From NCBI RefSeq assembly GCF_000411255.1, contig NZ_KE150412.1:3010357-3074356 (forward strand): a DNA stretch of 64,000 nucleotides. The letters are read 5' to 3'. Each line of letters begins with the position of its first letter. Positions within the stretch are counted from its first letter, which is position 1. The DNA is from Paenibacillus sp. HGH0039 (GTDB lineage: Bacteria > Bacillota > Bacilli > Paenibacillales > NBRC-103111). Under the pieces are notes generated by a model. The model was given only the letters and a program-made list of their open reading frames with translations, searched no databases and had not been told where the DNA came from. The position numbers were made by a program, and so were the translations under genes. This document shows positions 7,177 to 16,167 of the stretch, piece by piece.

Positions 7177-8037
7177 TTATTCTACTGGCGGCAGCGAAGT
7201 TCGCAGCAGGGTCTCCATGTCGGCAATCGGTACGGCCAAACCGGCCTCTATCATTTGGTCTTGATGCTCGACATCGGCAGTGGCGAATACAACGGCGATG
7301 GCTTTGCCACGCTTGTTAATGACGGGAGAGCCGCTATTGCCGTTATAGACCGGCGCATCAAGGGCCATGACCGGCGTCTGACGGCCTTGGATCGGGACCA
7401 AGCCGATAATAGCCCCTTTGATGGCGATTTGCGTGAAATGAAGCGGATTGCCAATCACGTAGATTTGTTCATCAGGCTCCCACTGTTTGTTGTCTCGCTC
7501 GACTTCAATAAACGGCAGCCGTTGATCCCCGATGTCCACCTTCAGTATGGCGATATCCAGATCGGGATCGCTGCCCGACAGCTCCGCTTTATAAATCTGA
7601 CTTTGCCCCGGGAATTTCACTATAATATAGCCGTTATCTTCGATGACGTGGTAGTTGGTCACAATATAGCCGCCGTTAATGTGGAATCCGGTGCCCTTGC
7701 CGTTGTCCGTGCTGACTGTAACAACCGCTTCTTTATAGCTTTGGATTTCAGCTTGGCTGGATAATTCCCTCGACCCGAACAAGAGGGGGAGCGTCTTCAT
7801 GTTGTAGATTTGCGGCCAGAAGGCCAATATATTTCCGACTAGAGCGGCAACGAGCAGGAATATGACCGTATTTCTGATCCACTTCCGTCGGTTGGCCGAT
7901 GAACCCCCGTCGTCGTCCTCCTCTTCCGACTCAAAGTCCCACTCCTCGTCTGCATATGGGTGGTCATTCTCATGTTCTTGCTTCTGTTCGGAATGAGAAA
8001 GAGAGTTCTCTTTGTTTCGACTCGGATTATTTTCCAT
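7177..8037 (-). CDS. Membrane-anchored trypsin-like serine protease without PDZ
   Basis: About 286 aa. An acidic, Ser/Glu-rich cytoplasmic N-terminus (about 1-75) precedes one membrane helix (NTVIFLLVAALVGNILAFWP). An S1C/HtrA-like protease domain lies outside the membrane. The catalytic triad is visible: His in IVTNYHVIED, Asp in DLDIAILKVD, Ser in YNGNSGSPVIN. There is no C-terminal PDZ domain, unlike the chromosomal HtrA at 20153. I chose the ATG at 8037 because GGAGGG is 7 nt upstream; an open frame continues further up without support. It sits between the two ABC-F genes; its substrates are unknown. Confidence 0.83.
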   Translation of the reverse strand: MENNPSRNKENSLSHSEQKQEHENDHPYADEEWDFESEEEDDDGGSSANRRKWIRNTVIFLLVAALVGNILAFWPQIYNMKTLPLLFGSRELSSQAEIQSYKEAVVTVSTDNGKGTGFHINGGYIVTNYHVIEDNGYIIVKFPGQSQIYKAELSGSDPDLDIAILKVDIGDQRLPFIEVERDNKQWEPDEQIYVIGNPLHFTQIAIKGAIIGLVPIQGRQTPVMALDAPVYNGNSGSPVINKRGKAIAVVFATADVEHQDQMIEAGLAVPIADMETLLRTSLPPVE

Positions 8038-8162
8038 GCGCATCCCTCCGTATTCGCCGTAATCTTGTCCCGTTATTGTATCATCAAACTGCCTATAATT
8101 GGGGGAAGATGGCGGCAACGTCCTGCGTCGCATTGAATACATTATTAGTGCAGTGGGGAATT

Positions 8163-8200
8163 CAAACAAACCACTTCCGGGAATGGAGTGGTTTGTTTGG
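8163..8200 (-). terminator. Hairpin terminator after the second ABC-F gene
   Basis: CAAACAAACCACT ... AGTGGTTTGTTTG forms a 13-bp stem about 75 nt past the ABC-F stop at 8272. It is probably usable in both directions. Confidence 0.7.
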
Positions 8201-8271
8201 GTTACATCGTTGATATTTTTCCACTATCATCATGTTTTATTGCTAACTGACCTCACTTCGAAGGTTGTCAT

Positions 8272-10011
8272 TTAAAGCCATTTAATCAGCTCTTCCAGCT
8301 CCTCTACCAATCCTTTTGCAAGTTCAAAATCAGTATTTTTTAGAGCCAATTCTATTTTCATTTCAACTGATTTTTTCTTTTGTTCCGTTTCTAAATAATC
8401 TTTATCAAAATGACTCTCATAAATCATCTGTCTAAACTTTGGCAAAGTCATTTTTCTAATCGTCTTATCGTCAATAATTAAAACATAATCCATACCATTT
8501 ACAACAGAATAGAAATCATGGGAAACCATGAGAATCGCGCCTTTAAATTTTTCAATGGCTTTCTCCAGTGCTAGTTGTGTATAGGTATCTAAATGACTTG
8601 TCGGTTCATCAAGAAGCAATACGTTTGCTTTACTGGCGGAAACCTTAGCCAATTGAAGTAAATTTTTTTCTCCACCAGATAGAGATTCTATCTTTTGACT
8701 AAGGGTTTCTCCTTCAAAGCCATAGTTGGAAAGATACAATCCGATCTCATCGTAAGTTTTGAACCCTGCATCGAAGAATTCTTCTAGTATTGTATTAGCG
8801 TCCTTTAGCATTTCACCTTGAAGCTGAGACAAATAAGCTACTTTAACATCAGCATTGATTTCAATGGAAGCATGATTATTTTTAAAGATGTCTCGAAGTA
8901 AGGTCGTTTTCCCGGTACCGTTTGCGCCGATAATAGCTACTTTATCCGTAGATTTTATCTCAAAGTTAACATTGTCTAGCAGCAGCTCATCAAAGCCAAC
9001 ACTATAATGATGGACACTTACAACAATAGCGTCTTCCATTTCATTATCCACACCAAAACTGATATTCGGTTGTTTAATTTCAACGAATGGCGCTTTAATT
9101 CGACGCGCTTCCAGTCTTTCTTGAAATCTAACTCTAGCTTTTAACGCTCTCCCTCTCGAAGCGTCTGAATTGTAAGTTGCGATAACTCTAAGATTGTTGA
9201 TGATCGTATCGTTTCTCTCCATCTCTTCTTGTTCAGCGACCGCGAGCTCTTGCAGCTCCATTTTTGTCTGAAGCAATGAGAAGTTATACTCGATATATCG
9301 CCCATCAAACTCCTGGATCTCCCTATTTTCAAGGTGTATAATTTTGTTGAAACAATGATTCAATAGATATCGGTTGTGCGTAACAACCAGTAGTATGCCT
9401 TTGTACGAATGAATAAGTTTTTTAAGCGCATTTAGGTTTTCGAAGTCTAGAAATACATCAGGCTCGTCCATAATCAATATGTCGGGACGATTAAGCATTT
9501 CCTTCATCACTTGAATAAGTTTGAATTCCCCGCCGCTCAGGTCGGCTACCTTACTATCTCTTCGCTTCATAAGGTTTGCTACATTTAGCTGCTTATGAAT
9601 GTTGCTTTCAAAATCATCCCCACCAATAGCATCCAATGCGTCTAAAGCGAATTGATACTTTTCCAGTAACGGTTCTATATCTGTTGAGGTTTCCATTTCC
9701 GTGCAAATCGATTGAATTTCATTTTGAAGCTTTATAAATGGTTCTCCTATATATTCAAAAACGGTTGTTTCTTTCGTGTTGTCTAGTTCTGAGAACTGAC
9801 TTACGTATCCAATTGTACAATCGGGGTCCATCTCTAATTTACCATCGAAAAGATATCTTTCCGGGTCCATCAGTATATCTATCAATGTGCTTTTCCCACT
9901 GCCGCTTGTTCCGATAAAAGCGCAATGTTGTGCTTCTTCTAACGTAAATGAAATGTTGTTAAATAGTTCTTTTTGAGGAAACGAGAAGGATAAGTTATCG
10001 AGTTTTATCAT
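8272..10011 (-). CDS. ABC-F ATPase, possible ribosome-protection type
   Basis: About 579 aa with two ABC domains: Walker A FIGTSGSGKST and IIGANGTGKTT, signatures LSGGE in both, Walker B ILIMDEPDVFLD and VLLLDEPTSHLD. A long helical linker separates them, and a charged helical C-terminal tail (about 530-579) ends the protein. It is markedly more AT-rich than the neighbouring SNF2 operon, which suggests a separate origin. The start is the ATG at 10011 with AAAGG 7 nt upstream. The linker and C-terminal extension are of the kind seen in antibiotic-resistance ABC-Fs; that function is inference. It is divergent from the SNF2 operon. Confidence 0.85.
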   Translation of the reverse strand: MIKLDNLSFSFPQKELFNNISFTLEEAQHCAFIGTSGSGKSTLIDILMDPERYLFDGKLEMDPDCTIGYVSQFSELDNTKETTVFEYIGEPFIKLQNEIQSICTEMETSTDIEPLLEKYQFALDALDAIGGDDFESNIHKQLNVANLMKRRDSKVADLSGGEFKLIQVMKEMLNRPDILIMDEPDVFLDFENLNALKKLIHSYKGILLVVTHNRYLLNHCFNKIIHLENREIQEFDGRYIEYNFSLLQTKMELQELAVAEQEEMERNDTIINNLRVIATYNSDASRGRALKARVRFQERLEARRIKAPFVEIKQPNISFGVDNEMEDAIVVSVHHYSVGFDELLLDNVNFEIKSTDKVAIIGANGTGKTTLLRDIFKNNHASIEINADVKVAYLSQLQGEMLKDANTILEEFFDAGFKTYDEIGLYLSNYGFEGETLSQKIESLSGGEKNLLQLAKVSASKANVLLLDEPTSHLDTYTQLALEKAIEKFKGAILMVSHDFYSVVNGMDYVLIIDDKTIRKMTLPKFRQMIYESHFDKDYLETEQKKKSVEMKIELALKNTDFELAKGLVEELEELIKWL

Positions 10012-10032
10012 AGTATTACCTTTCTTTATCAC

Positions 10033-10214
10033 TAAAATAGTGGCTATTAGATGTATTGCAAACCATAGATTTTGAATTTACCGCTGTCAGAATAACACTG
10101 TTTACAACCAACTTCAATCCCATTGTATCCCCTGTGGCCTTTATTGGATTACCTGTCATTGTGGCGGGTGGTCGTTTTTAAGCCGACGTTAATTGGGTCT
10201 TAGATCAATGGTCT
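10033..10214. other. Divergent intergenic region, possible short coding remnant
   Basis: Promoters for the leftward ABC-F gene and the rightward SNF2 operon must lie here. On the plus strand an open frame ends at TAA near 10180 with protein-like text (SPVAFIGLPVIVAGGRF), preceded by about 25 more plausible codons but no start. It may be the tail of a lost gene. I could not identify it. Confidence 0.3.
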
Positions 10215-10292
10215 TTGGGCTGTATGCCATCTTTACCATTTATCGTTATAATGAAGGGAGGGATTTACGAGCGGCCAAAGCTCAAGAAAGGA

Positions 10293-11489
10293 ATGTCCGG
10301 CATTATGACGATAACCGAGTCAAATCGACTGAGCGAGCTGAGCATTGAAGAGTGTCAGGGCCTGATCGCAGGCTGCACCGAGGAAGCGGTGAACAGCCCG
10401 TTTCAAATAAACTACGGTAACGAAGTGCGCTCCAAAGTGCGTCTCTTTCTGTCCGAATTGACACCCGAGGAGGCCTGGCTGCTCGAGCTGAACATCGGGC
10501 TGTTTTTGCTTCGCAAGCAATCGACCGACCGCCACTCGGGCTACTTCGCCCAGGTGGCGGCATCCGAGACGATAGATACGATTGAGGCTCACCTCAATAG
10601 CGGCTTGCCGCCGGAGATCGCGGTCAAGCATCAAGGGCGACTGCTGGAGACGGCCGTTTACATCCGCGAAACGGTAAAGGCGAATGCGTGGTTCCCTCCA
10701 GCCTATTTGGATATCTATGTGGAGCTGTGGTTGATCCTGGTATCATCCGATGCGGACAGCCCTCGCCTCTTTAAGGAGGAGCTGTCCCATTTGACCGATG
10801 GATTCGGCAAGGAAAATAAGCTCTTCCCGCTTGTCGCCCGCGCTTGGATTCACTTCTGGCTTCAAGAGGATCAAGCTGCTTGGCGGCTGCTCGAAGCAGC
10901 GGAGCGGCATCGGCTAAATCCCGGGCATGTGTTCCGCTTTCTGCGCGTGCTGGAGGAGGCTGGCGAATGGATACGGCTAGAGGCTTGGCTAAGCCATTGC
11001 GCCACCGAGCGGGTCGGTCGCAGCCCCGGCAGCCTGGATACATATAGACGCTACTGGGAAGCCGTCGTCGGACAATTGCCGGAGGCCGAGAGGAACATGT
11101 GGAGCGCGATTACGAGCCTGCTTCCCTACTCCAGCAGCCTGTACGAGGAGAGCCTGATGCGCTTCGGCCGTTGGCGTCAGTGGGTTGATTATCAGCTTAG
11201 CCTCGGCAGCGATCCGCTCGACTTCCGGGCGAAGGATCTGCAGCCCATCGAGAAGGAGGCCCCGGAGGCGCTGCTGCCGTTCTACCACCAAGGCACAGAG
11301 AAATACGTGTTGTTAAGAAACCGCCACGGCTACAAGCGAGCGGTGAAGCTGCTCAAACGGCTGGCCAAGCTGTACAAGAAGCTAAAGCGTGAGCAGCGGT
11401 GGGACGTGTACATAGAGACATTCGTGAGCCGGCATAGCCGGCTGCGGGCCCTCCAGGAAGAGCTGCGGAAAGGAAAGCTGATTCCATGA
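10293..11489 (+). CDS. YwqB-like partner of SNF2 helicase, lacking the SWIM zinc finger
   Basis: About 398 aa, almost entirely helical, with TPR/HEAT-like repeats (e.g. AAWRLLEAAERHRLNPGHVF) and a very basic C-terminus (LLKRLAKLYKKLKREQRWD). Its size, helical content and position directly upstream of an SNF2 ATPase match the C-terminal part of SWIM zinc-finger proteins paired with SNF2 in Bacillus (ywqB-ywqA). The N-terminal SWIM motif (CxC...CxH) is not present. The stop overlaps the helicase start (ATGA), so they are coupled. The start is uncertain: ATG 10293 or 10305, with an open frame from 10215. High GC sets this operon apart from the genes on both sides. Confidence 0.65.
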   Translation: MSGIMTITESNRLSELSIEECQGLIAGCTEEAVNSPFQINYGNEVRSKVRLFLSELTPEEAWLLELNIGLFLLRKQSTDRHSGYFAQVAASETIDTIEAHLNSGLPPEIAVKHQGRLLETAVYIRETVKANAWFPPAYLDIYVELWLILVSSDADSPRLFKEELSHLTDGFGKENKLFPLVARAWIHFWLQEDQAAWRLLEAAERHRLNPGHVFRFLRVLEEAGEWIRLEAWLSHCATERVGRSPGSLDTYRRYWEAVVGQLPEAERNMWSAITSLLPYSSSLYEESLMRFGRWRQWVDYQLSLGSDPLDFRAKDLQPIEKEAPEALLPFYHQGTEKYVLLRNRHGYKRAVKLLKRLAKLYKKLKREQRWDVYIETFVSRHSRLRALQEELRKGKLIP

Positions 11490-14400
11490 CGACGACGATC
11501 GATAATCTGGATACCATCGCGGTTCGAATGGTGTTGACGTCGCATGGCGACGCGTTGTTCTTCGCGGACCCGGATTCGCTGCGGGAGTGGACCGGGCTTC
11601 AACTGAAGCATCGCCTGTTCGCCTGGCACGAGCCGTCCTTCTATGGCACCGAGCTGGAGCTCGTCAAGGTCGGGGAGCTCGAAGCCATTGTGCTGCCCGC
11701 CGAAGAGGTCATCCCCTTCTTTGCATCTGGACCTCTACTGGCGCATATGGAGTGGAAGTGGGAAGACGATGCCGTGCGCTTGGCCGAATTGGCGCCATTG
11801 CTGGCCGAATGCCTGGAGAAGCGGCTGTACGCGCCCGATCTTGCGGCTTACCGCAGCGGCTCGCTGCGCTGGAGCTGGGATGCGGCGGCGGTCGGTGCGA
11901 CCTTCGGACAGGCGCGCCGCGACGAACTGGACCTGAAGAGCGGCAGTTGGAGCGATGAGGCGCGCGACGGGCTGAAGGCGGCCTTCTCGGCGGCCGTCAT
12001 GAGCCGCTTCTACGGAACGGAGCCGGACGAGGCGGATCTGCGCCGCGAATTCCCGGCCCTGTTCGCGCACGAGAATGCGGCGGCCGCGACGGCGGGACTG
12101 GACGACGAGAGCTGGCTCGTGCAGATTGGCTGGAAAGCGGATGTCGCGCCGTTCCGCCCCTTGCTGCAACTATTGGAGCCATGGGAGGGCGACGAGCACT
12201 CCCGCTGGCGGCTGCGGTTCGTGCTGCAGGACAAGAGCGATCCGGCTAAGCTCCGCAGAGTACGGCTCGGCGACGACGGCTCGGCGGTCGGCAAGTGGCC
12301 TGACGCATGGGCGGAGGCTATCCGCAGCCGCTCGGACGGTTGGCTGCAACGGCTGCAAGCCAGCCTTCCGCACGATCGGCTGTCGCGCGGCGAGGACGTG
12401 CTCGGCAAGCCGCTTGACGACGAGGCGGCCTGGCGGTTTCTGAACGAGGACAGCCGCCGGCTGCTCGAAGCCGGCTGGCAGGTGCTGCTGCCCGCATGGT
12501 GGGAAGCCGCCAGCCGCAAGAAACCGCGGCTGCGCGCGGCGGTGCAGTCGGAGGACGAGTCCAAAGAGCGTGGCGGCGGCAAGTCTTTATTCGGGCTGGA
12601 AGCGATTCTGAGCTTCAACTGGCGCATCTCTATCGGCGGCGCCGACCTGAACGAGGAGGAGTTCGACGAGCTGCTCGCGCGAGGGGAGCGTCTCGTGAAG
12701 TTCCGGGACCGCTGGATCGTGCTCGACCCGGCGCTGATTGCCCAGATCCGCCGCATGATGGAAGGCATGGACAAGAGCCAGGGATTGAGCTTCCAGGATG
12801 TACTGCAATTGCATTTGCTCTCGCAGGCCGAGACGGACGCCGGTGCGGATGGCGGGGTCACGGATGCCGGCCCGGAGACATTCGGGGCCGATGCTGCTCG
12901 CGTTGAGCTCGATGTCGAGCTGAACGCGCATTTGACCGGGCTATTCGCCAAGATTAATCAGCAGAGCGAATGGCCGCGGCTTGATCCGCCGGCCGGTCTG
13001 CGTGCCGAGCTGCGCAGCTACCAGCAGGACGGATTCACCTGGCTGGCTTTTCTCCGCCGCTTCGGGCTCGGGGCCTGTCTCGCGGACGACATGGGCCTCG
13101 GCAAGACGGTCCAGTTGATTGCCTACCTGCTCTACGCCAAGGAACAGGCGGACGAGGGGATGGGACTCCCTTCGCTTATCGTCTGCCCCACGTCGGTGCT
13201 CGGCAATTGGCAGAAGGAGATCTCCCGCTTTGCCCCGTCGCTGCGAGTGGCCATGCATTACGGCTCCGGGCGTAAGAGCGGCGACGCGTTCCGGAACGAG
13301 GCCCGCAGCGTTGACGTCATACTGACCTCCTTTGCTACCGCCTCGCTCGACCAGGAGACGCTCGCCGGATTCCAATGGGGCGCCGTCTGTTTGGACGAGG
13401 CCCAGAACATTAAGAATGCCGGGACCAGGCAGGCTGCGGCGGTTAAGAGCTTTCCCGCACTCCATCGCATCGCGCTCACCGGGACGCCGATCGAGAACCG
13501 GCTGGCGGAGCTATGGTCCATCTATGATTTTATCGTGCCCACCTATCTCGGGGCCGCCAAGTCGTTCCAGGAACGGTTCGCCTCTCCGATCGAGCGCGAG
13601 CAGGACGGGCGTCGCACGGCTGAACTAAAGCGGCTAGTGAAACCGTTCATGCTGCGACGCAAGAAGAAGGATCCCGCCATCCAGCTCGACCTGCCGGACA
13701 AAAACGAGATGAAGACGTATGTTCCACTGACCTCCGAGCAGGCCGCCCTGTACGACAATTGCGTTAAGGAGCTGCTAGAGAAGCTGAAGAAGCTCGACGG
13801 CATCCAGCGCAAAGGCGCTATTCTCGGGGCGCTGACGCGGCTCAAGCAGGCTTGCGACCATCCAGCTCTACTGAATGAGGATATGGGAACGGAGCTGGAG
13901 GATGGCCCTCTACATACGGAGGCGATCGTCGCCCGCTCCTCCAAGCTGGAGAGGCTGCTGGCCATGGTCAAGGAGCTGCGCGAGGCGGACGAGCGCTGCC
14001 TCATCTTCACGCAATACATCGGCATGGGCAAGATGATACAGGATGTGCTGCAGCGCGAGCTGGACGAACCCGTGCTATACCTGAACGGCAGCACGCCGAA
14101 GGCGCAGCGGGACCGGATGGTCGAACGGTTCCAGTCCCGCGACCTTCCGCCGTCCGAGCAGCCGAACGTGTTCATCCTCTCCCTCAAGGCGGGAGGCGTC
14201 GGGCTTAACTTGACCGCGGCGAACCACGTCTTCCACTTCGACCGCTGGTGGAACCCGGCCGTCGAGAACCAGGCGACCGACCGCGCCTACCGGATGGGCC
14301 AGACGCGCGACGTGCAGGTGCATAAATTCATCTCGCTCGGCACGCTCGAGGAGCGCATCGACGAGATGCTGGTGAACAAGCAGCAGCTAAGCGACAACGT

Positions 14401-14491
14401 CATCTCCAGCTCGGAGGGCTGGATTACCGAGCTGTCGACGGATGCGCTGCGGGAGTTGTTCTCGCTGCGGCGGGACTGGTCTCGCGATTAA
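11486..14491 (+). CDS. SNF2-family DNA-dependent ATPase/helicase
   Basis: 1001 aa, full length for bacterial SNF2 proteins. The N-terminal half (about 1-470) is the SNF2-associated region (DUF3670 type). The motor follows: motif I ADDMGLGKTVQ, motif II LDEAQNIKN (DEAQ box), motif III LTGTPIENRL. Motif V is LKAGGVGLNLTAANHV and motif VI is ATDRAYRMGQTR. Such proteins translocate on double-stranded DNA and remodel DNA-protein complexes. It is coupled to the YwqB-like gene. It could be a repair/transcription remodeller, or the motor of a defence cluster; no nuclease or methylase is adjacent, so the first is favoured. Confidence 0.92.
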   Translation: MTTTIDNLDTIAVRMVLTSHGDALFFADPDSLREWTGLQLKHRLFAWHEPSFYGTELELVKVGELEAIVLPAEEVIPFFASGPLLAHMEWKWEDDAVRLAELAPLLAECLEKRLYAPDLAAYRSGSLRWSWDAAAVGATFGQARRDELDLKSGSWSDEARDGLKAAFSAAVMSRFYGTEPDEADLRREFPALFAHENAAAATAGLDDESWLVQIGWKADVAPFRPLLQLLEPWEGDEHSRWRLRFVLQDKSDPAKLRRVRLGDDGSAVGKWPDAWAEAIRSRSDGWLQRLQASLPHDRLSRGEDVLGKPLDDEAAWRFLNEDSRRLLEAGWQVLLPAWWEAASRKKPRLRAAVQSEDESKERGGGKSLFGLEAILSFNWRISIGGADLNEEEFDELLARGERLVKFRDRWIVLDPALIAQIRRMMEGMDKSQGLSFQDVLQLHLLSQAETDAGADGGVTDAGPETFGADAARVELDVELNAHLTGLFAKINQQSEWPRLDPPAGLRAELRSYQQDGFTWLAFLRRFGLGACLADDMGLGKTVQLIAYLLYAKEQADEGMGLPSLIVCPTSVLGNWQKEISRFAPSLRVAMHYGSGRKSGDAFRNEARSVDVILTSFATASLDQETLAGFQWGAVCLDEAQNIKNAGTRQAAAVKSFPALHRIALTGTPIENRLAELWSIYDFIVPTYLGAAKSFQERFASPIEREQDGRRTAELKRLVKPFMLRRKKKDPAIQLDLPDKNEMKTYVPLTSEQAALYDNCVKELLEKLKKLDGIQRKGAILGALTRLKQACDHPALLNEDMGTELEDGPLHTEAIVARSSKLERLLAMVKELREADERCLIFTQYIGMGKMIQDVLQRELDEPVLYLNGSTPKAQRDRMVERFQSRDLPPSEQPNVFILSLKAGGVGLNLTAANHVFHFDRWWNPAVENQATDRAYRMGQTRDVQVHKFISLGTLEERIDEMLVNKQQLSDNVISSSEGWITELSTDALRELFSLRRDWSRD

Positions 14492-14636
14492 GCGGGATTT
14501 GGGCAACCTAGCATGGGTTCCTTACTTTCCTCCCTGAGAAATTCTTTCATCATCTCAAAGTATCGAAAACTACATGATAATTGCGACAGACGAAAACCTT
14601 GTTACGGATGAAACTTTTGAAATTGCCCTCCAAGCA

Positions 14637-14672
14637 AAAAGGATCTGGAAGCTTACTTTCAGATCCTTTTTG
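14637..14672. terminator. Terminator after the SNF2 operon
   Basis: AAAAAGGATCTG ... CAGATCCTTTTT is a strong stem with T/A tracts on both sides, about 150 nt past the helicase stop. It probably works in both directions. Confidence 0.85.
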
Positions 14673-14901
14673 CAGGGGTAACTAATTATTATTTCGTTTG
14701 TTAACTTCAATCGCAATGAACTCCGGCAAATAATTGGGAGTGCAGCCCTTTGATACCATTTCATCTTTATAAAGACCCGTAACTCTAGGTAACCCTTTGG
14801 TAATGTTTTCCTTATTGAACCAGCAAATACATCCATATATCCATTTTGTTTATTTCTTTCAGAGTCGGTACTCAGGTCACTAACCAACAATACCAATTTT
14901 T

Positions 14902-14947
14902 CGCCGTCACTTATGATACGGTTCACCGAGTTGTCTGTAACGACAAG
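14902..14947 (-). repeat. rlmH-3'-end att-like repeat, copy 3
   Basis: Minus-strand reading is GGT GAA CCG TAT CAT AAG TGA (Gly-Glu-Pro-Tyr-His-Lys-stop), with the stop at 14907. The core is GAACCGTATCATAAGTGACG. It is preceded, read leftward, by the AraC-gene terminator hairpin (14957-14983), i.e. the same gene-hairpin-att order as at copy 4. Confidence 0.87.
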
Positions 14948-14956
14948 TTTTGAATA

Positions 14957-14983
14957 AAGGCCATCCTTTGTGGATGGCCTTCC
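14957..14983 (-). terminator. Terminator of the AraC-type regulator
   Basis: AAGGCCATCC-TTTG-TGGATGGCCTT hairpin between the regulator stop (15043) and att copy 3. The T tract on the minus strand is short (TTTATTC). Confidence 0.7.
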
Positions 14984-15042
14984 TTTGATTTACTTTGTTC
15001 GCTTTCATCTTCGTTAGTGCAATACATTCACTCGAGTAAAAA

Positions 15043-15891
15043 CTATTTTTTCTTCACCGGAATCCAAATTTCCCCAGTAACATACCCTGTTGTTCCATAA
15101 TACATTTCGAAGCTAGGACCTTCAACCTGTTCGTATTCCGATGTCGGAAACCATTCGGAATAAATACGTCCCCATAACTTTATTAAATCACATTGCGGTT
15201 CTGGGAAAACCGCCCACGTTAATGCTGGAACAGAAAGTTTGGTAAATGTCTCCGGAATTTCAAGCCCTTTTGGTAAAAAATAACTCACCATGTATTTAAA
15301 AGATGTTCCAGTATGATCATATAAGGCAGCGTGCAAGATGGTGTTACTAAAGCGTCCCAGTAATCCATTCATCCCTTCAACACTGCCATCCACATCACAT
15401 TGTTGACGGAATTGAGCAACTTCAGCATATACTTTTTGGGGATCGGAATTGACCAGACCATAAGCTCCAAACATCTCAAAAGGACCTTTTGATTCGATGC
15501 GGTAATTCATTTCGACATCTCCTTTTATTGAAATATGAAAGGACATTCGAGGATAGGCTTTTAGAGAAGCACCTTTATCTCGCGCAGATATCGGCATTAT
15601 CCCATGAAGATTCTTAAACGCCCGTGCAAACGCTTCTGGCGAATCATATCCATATTTCATAGCCACATCAATAACCTTTGCGTCCGTTGTCTGCAGTTCA
15701 AATGCTGCCAATGTCAACCGTCGACGTCGAATGTACTCAGATAACGTTACTCCAGTAATAAACGGAAACATTCGTTGAAAATGATATGTGGAGCAATAGG
15801 CCCTCTGCGCTATTTCATCATATGAGATATTGTCCGCTAGATTTGTTTCGATATATTCCAAGGCGCTATTCATCCTGTCCAACCAATCCAT
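15043..15891 (-). CDS. AraC-family regulator with GyrI-like effector domain
   Basis: 282 aa. The N-terminal 100 residues carry two helix-turn-helix motifs of the AraC/XylS class (ISYDEIAQRAYCSTYHFQRM and the conserved YGYDSPEAFARAFKNLHG). Residues about 125-280 form a GyrI/BmrR-type small-molecule-binding domain ending with YGTTGYVTGEIWIPV. Proteins of this build often sense drugs or toxic compounds and switch on efflux or repair genes, but no target gene is adjacent. The start ATG at 15891 follows AAGGAGGGG. It is a complete single-gene segment between att copies 2 and 3, with its own terminator. Confidence 0.9.
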   Translation of the reverse strand: MDWLDRMNSALEYIETNLADNISYDEIAQRAYCSTYHFQRMFPFITGVTLSEYIRRRRLTLAAFELQTTDAKVIDVAMKYGYDSPEAFARAFKNLHGIMPISARDKGASLKAYPRMSFHISIKGDVEMNYRIESKGPFEMFGAYGLVNSDPQKVYAEVAQFRQQCDVDGSVEGMNGLLGRFSNTILHAALYDHTGTSFKYMVSYFLPKGLEIPETFTKLSVPALTWAVFPEPQCDLIKLWGRIYSEWFPTSEYEQVEGPSFEMYYGTTGYVTGEIWIPVKKK

Positions 15892-16080
15892 CGTTTCCCC
15901 TCCTTTCTAGATAAATTTTATGGCAGATACAAAATAATTACCTTGCATTTTCTGCACGAAAAAGTCAGTATGTCGAGGATCTCCTGAGGATCGATCCCAA
16001 CAAATCCGAGTATTTGTAACATTTAGCTATGTTACCCGATTGCCGGACAGGCTTCTGTACTTGCCACTTCCAAAAAATTT

Positions 16081-16123
16081 TGCCGTCACTTATGGTGTTC
16101 TTCGAGCCGTCTATAGCGGCTCG
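16081..16123 (-). repeat. rlmH-3'-end att-like repeat, copy 2 (divergent)
   Basis: It keeps the right half of the core (ACCATAAGTGACGGCAAAA), with the stop at 16086. The left half is changed to CGAAGAACACC, so Pro-Tyr is lost. Instead of distant arms it has a local perfect hairpin CGAGCCG-CTATAGA-CGGCTCG. It follows the stop of the gene at 16168 by about 45 nt. Confidence 0.75.
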
Positions 16124-16167
16124 TTTAAGGCCATCCATTTCGGATGTCGTGGAATTTTCATTTTGAT

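Noticed and set aside
8251..8268. Possible ninth att copy (minus strand AACCTTCGAAGTGAGG)
   Set aside because: It resembles the core with bases missing and lies just behind an ABC-F stop, but the His-Lys-stop codons are not readable and there are no arms. Too short to separate from chance.
14570..14926. 118-codon open frame on the minus strand starting in att copy 3
   Set aside because: The start is a GTG created by the repeat itself, there is no ribosome-binding site, it crosses a terminator hairpin and the protein has no recognisable pattern.
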